Source of the DNA: JACVRW01 sp034664125 | GTDB lineage: Bacteria > Actinomycetota > Thermoleophilia > Solirubrobacterales > Thermoleophilaceae | Reading direction: 5' to 3' | Assembly: GCA_034664125.1 (NCBI GenBank) | Contig: JAXDIG010000007.1 | Coordinates: 1-64,000 of the forward strand | Length of the DNA: 64,000 nucleotides | Shown: positions 24,404 through 31,845 of the stretch, in pieces | Layout: every line of letters begins with the position of its first letter | Numbering within the stretch: position 1 is the stretch's first letter | The notes under the pieces: model-generated | What the model was told of the DNA's origin: nothing | Seen by the model: the letters and a program-made list of their open reading frames with translations, nothing else | The model's database searches: none | Made by a program: the position numbers and the translations under genes

Positions 24404-26017
24404 ATGAGGGTCGGACGTAGAGCAGACGCGGGACGCCGCCGCGGTGGATTGTGCGCGCTTGCGGTCGCGGCAGCGCTGGCGGCCCCGGCCCTCGCGGCCT
24501 GCGGCGAGGAGGAGGAGACCACGGGGTCGAACGGCACCGGCGGTACGCTCACCACCGCGCTCAGCTTCGACCCTGGCTCGCTCGACCCCGACGTCTTCTA
24601 CGGCAACGAGGGCCTTCTGATCACCACCTCGTGCTACGAGGGGCTCCTGAAGTACAAGAACGACACGACCGACATCGAGCCCGCACTCGCCGAGAGCTAC
24701 GAGGAATCGAACGGAGGCAAGCGCTACACGTTCAAGCTGCGTCCGAATGTGCGCTTTGCCGACGGTACGAAGTTCGACGCCGAAGCGGTCCGCTTCTCGA
24801 TCGAGCGCCGACGCAAGGTCGACGCGGGTCCTGCGTACATGGTCGCCCCGATCGTCAAGACGAGCGCTCCGGACCCGCTCACGCTGGTGATCGACCTGAA
24901 GACCCCGATCAACCCGTTCACGAGCTGGCTGGCCTCCCCGTACGGGCTCAAGGCCGTCAGCCCGACTGCGGTGCGCAAGAACGAGAAGGGCGACGACTCC
25001 GCGCAGGAGTGGATGGCCACCCACTGCGCGGGCACCGGCCCCTATGACCTGACCGGCGTGACGAAGGGCCAGCGCTACGAGCTGCGCACGAACAAGCACT
25101 ACTGGGGCACGAAGCCCGAGTTCTCGCGCGTGACCCTGCAGCTCATCCCGAACTTCTCGACCCAGGCGCTCCAGCTGCGGTCCGGAGACCTCGACATGAT
25201 GACCCACGGACTCACGAAGGCGGACGTCGAGAAATTCGGGCAGGACACCGGCTTCGAGGTCCACCGCCGACCGGGAATCTCGGCGATCAACCTGTGGATC
25301 AACGCGAACAAGCCAAACCTCCAGAACCCGGACGTGCGCCGGGCGATCGGGCTGGCGCTCGACCGCGAGGGACTCGTGGAACAGGTGTACGGCGACGACG
25401 CCGAGGTCTACAACGGCGTGTTCGCGCCCGCCACGCTGCCGCCGGAGCACGACTACGACGTCCCGCATGACCCGGAGGAGGCCAGGTCGATCCTCTCGAA
25501 GCAGCCGGAGAACATGCGCAGCGTCACGCTCCAGTTCACCTCCGACGACGCGACGAACCAGCAGATCGCGGGCCTGATGGCTCAGCAGCTGAACAGCGTC
25601 GGCTTCGACGTGCAGCAGCGCGGCCTCCCCGAGACCGAGGTGTTCAACTTCACCGAGGCCCCGGAGAGTCGCCGGCCGGACATGATCGTGCTCCCGCAGA
25701 ACCCCGATGACGCGAGCCCGTCGAGCTTCCCGCAGCTCCAGTGGCTCTCGACGGGAGCGTTCTTCCCGCCGATCGACCGGGAGGCCGACAAGGTCTTCCA
25801 GCGGGCGGTGCAGACCGCATCGCCTGAGGAGGCGCTCGAGCTCTACGGGCAGGCCGCGGACATGTACAGGCAGAAGTACGTGTTCGTGCCCATCGCCAAC
25901 ACGAAGGCCGTGGTCGTGACACGCAAGGGGATCACGAACGTCGGGGTCGAGCGGCAAGGGCTGTGGACCGTCGACCTCGCGGACCTGAAGTCCGGGCCGA
26001 CCGCATCCGGCCAGTAG
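24404..26017 (+). CDS. ABC transporter substrate-binding lipoprotein (SBP_bac_5, Dpp/Opp type)
   Basis: A 537-residue extracellular binding protein. A twin-basic N-terminus and hydrophobic segment lead to the lipobox LAAC (ALAACGEEEE), so it should be lipid-anchored after signal peptidase II. The mature part follows family 5: FDPGSLDPDVFYGNEGLL, then YTFKLRPNVRFADGTKFDAEAVRFS, and VRRAIGLALDREGLVEQVYG. ATG 24404 is chosen because GGGGAGG precedes it by eight bases; the GTG at 24359 would add 15 residues. Family 5 proteins bind peptides but also opines, sugars and nickel. With the following three genes it forms one importer that probably brings in the substrate of the divergent operon. Confidence 0.88.
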   Translation: MRVGRRADAGRRRGGLCALAVAAALAAPALAACGEEEETTGSNGTGGTLTTALSFDPGSLDPDVFYGNEGLLITTSCYEGLLKYKNDTTDIEPALAESYEESNGGKRYTFKLRPNVRFADGTKFDAEAVRFSIERRRKVDAGPAYMVAPIVKTSAPDPLTLVIDLKTPINPFTSWLASPYGLKAVSPTAVRKNEKGDDSAQEWMATHCAGTGPYDLTGVTKGQRYELRTNKHYWGTKPEFSRVTLQLIPNFSTQALQLRSGDLDMMTHGLTKADVEKFGQDTGFEVHRRPGISAINLWINANKPNLQNPDVRRAIGLALDREGLVEQVYGDDAEVYNGVFAPATLPPEHDYDVPHDPEEARSILSKQPENMRSVTLQFTSDDATNQQIAGLMAQQLNSVGFDVQQRGLPETEVFNFTEAPESRRPDMIVLPQNPDDASPSSFPQLQWLSTGAFFPPIDREADKVFQRAVQTASPEEALELYGQAADMYRQKYVFVPIANTKAVVVTRKGITNVGVERQGLWTVDLADLKSGPTASGQ

Positions 26018-26023
26018 CAGAGG

Positions 26024-28015
26024 ATGCCGCGGGAGTCACCCGACCTGCTCGAGCTGGAGGGCGGCAGGCCCTCGGTCGAGGGGGTCGGGTGGCTGCGCGA
26101 CCTGGAGGTCGTCTACCCGTCCCGCACGGCTGACCTCCGGGCCGTCCGCGGGGTGACGCTCGGCGTCGGCCGCGGCGAGATCCTTGCGCTCGTCGGCGAG
26201 TCGGGCTCGGGAAAGTCCTCCGTCGCGCTCGCGCTGCTGGGTTTGCTGGGCGAGGGCCGGACCGTCGCGAAGCTCGACGGCGACGCGAGCGTGCTCGGCG
26301 TGGACATGCTCGGCGAGCCCAACGACGAGCGGCGCCGGCTCAGGCGGCGGCGGCTCGGCGCCGTCTTCCAGGACCCGACGACGTCGCTGAACCCGACGAT
26401 GACGATCGGGCGACAGCTCATCGAGGTCGCGGGCACACCGGAGCGGGCCGGCGAACTGCTCGAATGGGTTGGCGTGCCGGAGGCGAAGCTGCGGCTGAAG
26501 AGCTACCCGCACGAGCTCTCCGGCGGCCAGCGTCAGCGCGTGATGATCGCGATGGCGATCGCGGGCGACCCGGCGCTCGTGGTCGCGGACGAGCCGACGA
26601 CGGCGCTCGACGTAACCGTCCAGGCTCAGATCCTGCAGCTGATCCGCCGGCTGCGCGACGAGCTCGGCTGCGCGTTTCTCGTCGTGACGCACGATCTCGG
26701 CGTCGCGGCCCAGATCGCGGACCGGGTCGCCGTTTGCTACGCGGGCCGGATCCTCGAGACCGGCCCCGCCGTGGACGTGCTCACCCGGCCGACGCATCCT
26801 TACACCGCCGCTCTGCTGCGTTCCCGGATCACGCTCCGGTCGGAGCGCCTGCGGGCGCTCACGACGCTGCCTGGCGAGCCGCCCGACCCGCGCACGCCTC
26901 CGCCCGGGTGCCCGTTTGCGCCGCGCTGCGAGCACCGCGTGGACCGTTGCACCTCCGTGCTGCCCGATCTCGCCGAGGTTCCGGCGCGGCCGCAGCTCTC
27001 GGCGTGCATCCGCGCGAGCGAGCTGATCGACGTGCTCGCCACGCCGAAGCGGCGCGACGACCCCCTCGGCGTGGCGCCGGAGGAACTGGCCGCCGACGTG
27101 CCGCCGGCCCTGCGCATCCGGGACCTGCACAAGGAGTTCAAGGTGCGTGGGATGGGTCGCCGCACCGTCCTGAAAGCTCTACACGGGATCGACCTGGAGG
27201 TCAGCCCGCGCGAATGCGTCGCGCTGGTCGGCGAGAGCGGCTGCGGGAAGTCGACGCTGCTGCGCGTCGCGGCCGGGCTGATCGACGCGGACGGCGGCTC
27301 CGTCGAGATCGCCGGCAACGAGCGTCCGCAGATGGTCTTCCAGGACGCGGGCGCTTCGCTTACGCCGTGGCTGGACGTCGGCGAGCAGATCATGGAGCGC
27401 CTCCGAAGCGCTGACGTGCCCCGCCGCGAGCTGGACGCGCGCATGCGCGAGGCGCTGGAGCGCGTCGGTCTGGCGCCCGATGTGGCGGACGCGAAGCCGC
27501 ATCATCTCTCCGGCGGTCAGCAGCAGCGCGTCGCGATAGCCCGCGCGATTGTCGTGCCCCCTCCCGTGCTCCTCTGCGACGAGCCCACCAGCTCGCTCGA
27601 CGTGTCTCTCGCGGCGACCGTGCTCAACTTGATCGGGAAACTGCGCCGAGAGCTGGGCATGGCCGTCGTGTTCGTGACCCACGACCTCGCGGCGGCGCGG
27701 TTCATCGCCGATCGAATAGCCGTGATGTACCTCGGCCGGATCGTGGAGAGCGGCCCGGCCGAGGAGGTCGCCAGCAACCCGGCCCATCCGTACACGCGCG
27801 CGCTGATCGCCGCGGTGCCTGACCTCGACCGCGAGCCCGCGCGCGCCCGCGGCGAGGTGCCGAGCCCGCTCAATCCGCCGTCGGGCTGTCCGTATCACCC
27901 GCGCTGCGCGAGCGCCGTCGCGGCCTGCCCGACGTACGACCCCGAGCTACGCCAGGTCGGCGCGGCCGCCGACCGCCAGGCCGCCTGCATCCACGTCGAG
28001 GAGACAGCCCGTTGA
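26024..28015 (+). CDS. Fused double ATP-binding subunit of Dpp/Opp-type ABC importer
   Basis: A 663-residue protein with two complete ATPase domains. The first (about 28-300) has Walker A GESGSGKSS, signature LSGGQRQRV and Walker B VVADEPTTALD, ending in an oligo_HPY cysteine segment GCPFAPRCEHRVDRC. The second (about 360-660) has GESGCGKST, LSGGQQQRV, LLCDEPTSSLD and a second cysteine segment GCPYHPRCASAVAACP. These correspond to DppD and DppF, which are normally separate. The cysteine tails in some family members hold an iron-sulfur cluster; four cysteines per copy cannot be confirmed here. The stop overlaps the next permease start (GTTGACG, four bases). Fusion fixes a heterodimer. Confidence 0.88.
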   Translation: MPRESPDLLELEGGRPSVEGVGWLRDLEVVYPSRTADLRAVRGVTLGVGRGEILALVGESGSGKSSVALALLGLLGEGRTVAKLDGDASVLGVDMLGEPNDERRRLRRRRLGAVFQDPTTSLNPTMTIGRQLIEVAGTPERAGELLEWVGVPEAKLRLKSYPHELSGGQRQRVMIAMAIAGDPALVVADEPTTALDVTVQAQILQLIRRLRDELGCAFLVVTHDLGVAAQIADRVAVCYAGRILETGPAVDVLTRPTHPYTAALLRSRITLRSERLRALTTLPGEPPDPRTPPPGCPFAPRCEHRVDRCTSVLPDLAEVPARPQLSACIRASELIDVLATPKRRDDPLGVAPEELAADVPPALRIRDLHKEFKVRGMGRRTVLKALHGIDLEVSPRECVALVGESGCGKSTLLRVAAGLIDADGGSVEIAGNERPQMVFQDAGASLTPWLDVGEQIMERLRSADVPRRELDARMREALERVGLAPDVADAKPHHLSGGQQQRVAIARAIVVPPPVLLCDEPTSSLDVSLAATVLNLIGKLRRELGMAVVFVTHDLAAARFIADRIAVMYLGRIVESGPAEEVASNPAHPYTRALIAAVPDLDREPARARGEVPSPLNPPSGCPYHPRCASAVAACPTYDPELRQVGAAADRQAACIHVEETAR

Positions 28016-28881
28016 CGACGCGCGAGCTCGTCCTGGGCGGCCGGCTCGGCCCGACGCGGCCGCCGTCGGAGCTGGGGCGCAGGCTACGGCGGCTGCCCCG
28101 GGCCGATCGGGCGGCGCTTCTCGCGCTGGCCGTCCTCCTGCTCGTGAGCTTCCTCGGGCCGTTCGTCGTGGGAACCAACCCCGAGGAGCCGGTGGGCGCG
28201 CCCTTTACGCGACCGTTCGGGGAGTTCTGGCTCGGGACGGACGAGCTCGGCCACGACATCTTCAGCCGGATCCTCTACGGCGCACGCCAGAGCTGGATCG
28301 GCGCGTTCATCGTCGTCGCGTCAGGGGTCGTCATAGGGACGACGGTCGGGTTGATCGCGGGCGCCACGCGGGGGTGGGTCGACACGGTCCTGATGCGCGT
28401 CACCGATGCCTTCCTCGCACTGCCGGGGCCCGTGCTCGCCCTGGCGATCGCCGCCGCGCTGGGGCGCTCGTACGAGAACACGTTGATCGCGGTCGCGATC
28501 GTCTGGTGGCCGCTCTACGCGCGCGTCGTGCGCAGCGAGGCGAGGGCGTTCAGCAGCCGACCGTACATCGAGGCGGCAAAGCTCGCCGGCGTGCCGGCGT
28601 GGCGGCGGCTGATCCGCCACCTCCTGCCCGGCACGCTGCCCGTCATCGTCGTGGCGGCAAGCCTCGACGTCGGCGGGCTGATCCTCACGGTGGCGGGCCT
28701 GTCCTTCCTCGGGCTGGGGGCGCCGCAGCCGGCGCCCGAGCTCGGCGCGATGACGGCTCAGGGACTTCCGTACATCCTGTCCTCGAACTGGGTCGCCCTG
28801 TTCCCGGGGATGGCGATCTTCCTGATCGCGCTGCTGTGCAACCTCGCGGGCGACGCGGTGCGCGACCTGCTGGAGGAGTAG
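28012..28881 (+). CDS. Dpp/Opp-type ABC permease, DppC-like
   Basis: A 289-residue permease with an N-terminal segment and about six helices. FGEFWLGTDELGHDIFSRILYGARQSW is the typical entry to DppC/OppC proteins, and the coupling EAA loop reads YIEAAKLAGVPAWRRLIRHLLP. GLSFLGLGAPQPAPELGAM near the end is also characteristic of this half of the channel. The start is TTG 28012 overlapping the ATPase stop. It pairs with the following DppB-like gene. Confidence 0.87.
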   Translation: MTTRELVLGGRLGPTRPPSELGRRLRRLPRADRAALLALAVLLLVSFLGPFVVGTNPEEPVGAPFTRPFGEFWLGTDELGHDIFSRILYGARQSWIGAFIVVASGVVIGTTVGLIAGATRGWVDTVLMRVTDAFLALPGPVLALAIAAALGRSYENTLIAVAIVWWPLYARVVRSEARAFSSRPYIEAAKLAGVPAWRRLIRHLLPGTLPVIVVAASLDVGGLILTVAGLSFLGLGAPQPAPELGAMTAQGLPYILSSNWVALFPGMAIFLIALLCNLAGDAVRDLLEE

Positions 28882-28883
28882 GC

Positions 28884-29882
28884 GTGCTCGCGTTCGCCGC
28901 AAAGCGCCTCGCGATGATGCTCCCGGTCCTGCTGTTCCTGACGGCGGTGATCTTCCTGCTGAACTCGCTGTCGCCGATCGACCCGGCCCGTGCGGTGCTC
29001 GGGCCGAGCGCCTCGCGGGGAGCGGTGGAGCGGCTGCGGGAGCAGCTCGGCGTGAACGACCCGTTGCCCGTGCAGTACGTCGACTACCTGCAGGACCTGT
29101 TCCTGCACGCCGACCTCGGCTATTCCGCCCGGCTGCAGCAGCCCGTGACCGCGGGGCTGGGTGAGGCATTGCCGAACACCCTCGAGCTGACGGCGGTCGC
29201 CTTGCTGCTGACGATCGTCCTCTCCGTGCTGCTGGCGCTGGCCTCCGCCGGACGCTGGCGCGGCGCCCCGCTGCTGCGCGCGCTGATGGTCGGCGGAGCG
29301 TCGGCGCCCGCCTTCCTGCTCGGCATCGCGGGCATCCTGATCTTCTTCTCCGAACTCGGCTGGCTGCCGGCGACCGGCCGCACCTCCTTCGAGACCGCCC
29401 CCACCGGACCGACGGGGTTCATCCTGATCGACTCCGCGCTCGCGGGCCGGCCTGCCGTCTTCACCGACGGCCTGAAGCACATGATCATGCCCGCGGTGTG
29501 CATCGCGATGATCCCGTCGGTGGCGGTCGGGCGGACGCTCAGGAGCAGCCTGATCACGGCGATGTCGTCGGACTACGTACGCACGGCCCGCTCCAAGGGG
29601 CTCACGGAGCGCGAGATCCTGTTCAAGCACGGCCTGCGCAACGCGATCGGTCCGGCGCTCGCGATGCTCGGGCTCCAGAGCGGGCTGATGCTGGCCGGCG
29701 TGGTCGTGGTGGAGACGGTCTTCAGCTGGCCCGGCATCGGTCTGTACGCCTCGCAGGCGATCCCGGTAGCCGACTTCCCCGCCATCGCCGGCGTCGCGCT
29801 CGTCATCGGCGTCGCCTACGTGGTCATCAACGGCGTCGTCGACGTGCTCCAGGCGGTCGCAGATCCACGCATCCGCCTCTGA
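28884..29882 (+). CDS. Dpp/Opp-type ABC permease, DppB-like
   Basis: A 332-residue permease starting at GTG 28884, two bases after the previous stop, with GGAGGAG overlapping that stop. The N-terminal helix FAAKRLAMMLPVLLFLTAVIFLL and DPARAVLGPSAS are typical of DppB. Then come PVQYVDYLQDLFLHADLGYS, the EAA loop YVRTARSKGLTEREILFKHGLRNA, and GVVVVETVFSWPGIGLYASQAI. The gene order here is C then B, the reverse of most dpp operons. The frame that follows its stop encodes an SMP-30-type protein without a clear start. Confidence 0.88.
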   Translation: MLAFAAKRLAMMLPVLLFLTAVIFLLNSLSPIDPARAVLGPSASRGAVERLREQLGVNDPLPVQYVDYLQDLFLHADLGYSARLQQPVTAGLGEALPNTLELTAVALLLTIVLSVLLALASAGRWRGAPLLRALMVGGASAPAFLLGIAGILIFFSELGWLPATGRTSFETAPTGPTGFILIDSALAGRPAVFTDGLKHMIMPAVCIAMIPSVAVGRTLRSSLITAMSSDYVRTARSKGLTEREILFKHGLRNAIGPALAMLGLQSGLMLAGVVVVETVFSWPGIGLYASQAIPVADFPAIAGVALVIGVAYVVINGVVDVLQAVADPRIRL

Positions 29883-29973
29883 GCCGGGACTCGTCTCCGC
29901 GGGCCACTCGTTCCTCGAATGCCCGCGCTGGCACGACGGGGCGCTCTGGGCGTCCGACTTCTACACGCGCGAG

Positions 29974-30765
29974 GTGCTGCGCTGGCCCGGCGCGAGCGGC
30001 CCACCGCAGACCGTCTGCACCGTTGCCGGGATGCCGGCCGGGCTGGGCTGGACGCCGGCGGGCCAGCTGCTGATCGTGTCGATGGAAGACCGTCGGCTGC
30101 TGCGGCTGGAGGGGGACACGCTCGTGGAGGTCGCCGATCTCAGTGGCCATGCGCCGTGGCACCTCAACGACATGGTCGTGGACCCGGAGGGCCGCGCCTA
30201 TGTCGGCAACCTGGGCTGGGATGACGAGACCGACCCGGTCGTCGTGCCGACCGTGCTGCTGCGCGTGGACCCGGATGGGGCGGTGGCGATCGCCGCAGAC
30301 GACCTCATCAACCCGAACGGCATGGCGCTGACGCCCGACGGCCGCACCCTGCTGGTCAACGAGACATTCGCCGCACGCGTGACGGCATTCGACCGCGCCG
30401 CCGACGGGACGCTGTCGAACCGCCGGACTTGGTCGGCGTTCTCAGCCGGCCCGTTCCGAACCGTCTCCGAGGCGCAGGAGTCGGGTGCACTCCTTCCCGA
30501 CGGAATGGCGCTCGACGAGGAGGGCGCCGTGTGGCTGGGCGACTGCCGGGGGTCTGGAGCCGTGCGCGTAGGAGAGGGCGGCGCACTGCGCGACTTCGTC
30601 TCGACTGGCCCGCACGCCACCTTCGCGGTTGCCCTCGGCGGCACTGAGCGAAGGACGCTGTTCCTGTGCACCGGCCCGCCCTACGGCGAAACCGACCCCG
30701 CGAAGGGGCGCGGCGGAGCAATGCGGCAGACCGACGTGGCGGTGCCGGGCGCGGGATGGCCGTGA
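29974..30765 (+). CDS. SMP-30/gluconolactonase-family protein, start codon problem
   Basis: From GTG 29974 this frame gives 263 residues of an SMP-30/gluconolactonase beta-propeller: MPAGLGWTPAGQLLIVSMEDR, HLNDMVVDPEGRAYVGN (Asn/Asp metal site), LINPNGMALTPDGRTLLVNE, and LPDGMALDEEGAVWLGDCRG, ending VAVPGAGWP as relatives do. Similarity, however, starts about 30 codons earlier, at 29890 (SFLECPRWHDGALWASDFY), and includes the usual metal-binding Glu at 29917. No ATG, GTG, TTG or CTG occurs in this frame there. The gene could use a rare start, be read by frameshift from the permease gene, be damaged, or reflect a sequence error. Lactone hydrolysis would fit the sugar-acid pathway. Confidence 0.7.
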   Translation: MLRWPGASGPPQTVCTVAGMPAGLGWTPAGQLLIVSMEDRRLLRLEGDTLVEVADLSGHAPWHLNDMVVDPEGRAYVGNLGWDDETDPVVVPTVLLRVDPDGAVAIAADDLINPNGMALTPDGRTLLVNETFAARVTAFDRAADGTLSNRRTWSAFSAGPFRTVSEAQESGALLPDGMALDEEGAVWLGDCRGSGAVRVGEGGALRDFVSTGPHATFAVALGGTERRTLFLCTGPPYGETDPAKGRGGAMRQTDVAVPGAGWP

Positions 30766-30867
30766 AGGACGATGGGCCACTTCGTCGACTGGAGCCGCGG
30801 GCGAGCCCTATCCCGTGATCCGGGGCGAGGGGCGAGTGCGCGCCCTGACGGGCCCGCGCCGCCCGCC

Positions 30868-31845
30868 TCAGACGCGTGTCTGCATGTCCGGGTAGCGGTC
30901 GCCGGCCGCCACGCCGCGCGGCACCGCGGCGTCCAGGTCGGCCAGCTCCGCCGGCGTCAGCTCGACCTCTGCCGCCGCGACGTTCTGTTCGAGGTAGCGG
31001 CGGCGCTTGGTCCCGGGCAGCGGGACGATGTCGTTGCCCTGCGCGAGCAGCCAGGCCAGGGCCAGCTGCGCCGGCGTGACGCCCGCCCGAGCGGCCAGTC
31101 CCTGCACTGTCGCGGCGATCCGCTCGTTCCGGCCCATGTTCTCCGGCGCGAAGCGCGGCGAGCCGCGGCGCAGGTCGTCCTCGGCCAGGTCGTCCGGGCT
31201 GCTCACGCTGCCCGCCAGGAAGCCGCGTCCGAGCGGCGCGTAGGCGACGAAGCCGACTCCCAGCTCGCGCACCGTGGTGAGCAGCTCGCCCTCCGGGTCG
31301 CGGCTCCAGAGCGAGTACTCGGTCTGCAGCGCCGCGATCGGGTGGACGGCGTGAGCCCGGCGCAGCTCGGCGGGGGATACCTCCGAGAGCCCGAGATAGC
31401 GGACCTTGCCCTCGCGCACCAGCTCCGCCATCGCGCCGACGCTCTCCTCGACCGGAACCTTCGGGTCGACGCGGTGCAGGTAGTAGAGGTCGATGTGGTC
31501 CATGCCGAGCCGGTCGAGCGACGCCTCGCACGCCGAGCGCACGTACTCGGGGCGTCCGTCGACACCGATGAATTCGCCCTCGCTGCCCCGCACCAGCCCG
31601 AACTTGGTGGCGACCAGCGCGTACTCGCGGCGCCCGGCCAGCGCCCTGCCCAGCAGCCGCTCGTTCGTGTGCGGGCCGTACGCGTCGGCCGTGTCGAACA
31701 GCGTGACCCCGAGCTCGAGCGCCCGGTGCAGCGTGGCGATCGCCTCCCCCTCGTCGGCCTGTCCGTAGAACTCGGACATGCCCATGCAGCCGAGGCCGAT
31801 GGCGGACACCACCGGACCGCGGCTCCCGAGTCGGCGGCTCTTCAT
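30868..31845 (-). CDS. Aldo/keto reductase
   Basis: A 325-residue AKR barrel. Visible features are IGLGCMGMSEFYG near the start, FDTADAYGPHTNERLLGRAL with the catalytic Asp and Tyr, TKFG (catalytic Lys), DLYYLHRVDPKVPVEE (catalytic His), and the NADPH-binding PLPGTKRRRYLEQNVAA at the C-terminus. The pattern matches the AKR13/YajO-like group. The ATG at 31845 overlaps the GMC gene stop in an ATGA, so it is the last gene of the nine-gene operon. It may reduce an aldehyde or ketone generated by the GMC enzyme; direction and substrate are unknown. Confidence 0.87.
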   Translation of the reverse strand: MKSRRLGSRGPVVSAIGLGCMGMSEFYGQADEGEAIATLHRALELGVTLFDTADAYGPHTNERLLGRALAGRREYALVATKFGLVRGSEGEFIGVDGRPEYVRSACEASLDRLGMDHIDLYYLHRVDPKVPVEESVGAMAELVREGKVRYLGLSEVSPAELRRAHAVHPIAALQTEYSLWSRDPEGELLTTVRELGVGFVAYAPLGRGFLAGSVSSPDDLAEDDLRRGSPRFAPENMGRNERIAATVQGLAARAGVTPAQLALAWLLAQGNDIVPLPGTKRRRYLEQNVAAAEVELTPAELADLDAAVPRGVAAGDRYPDMQTRV

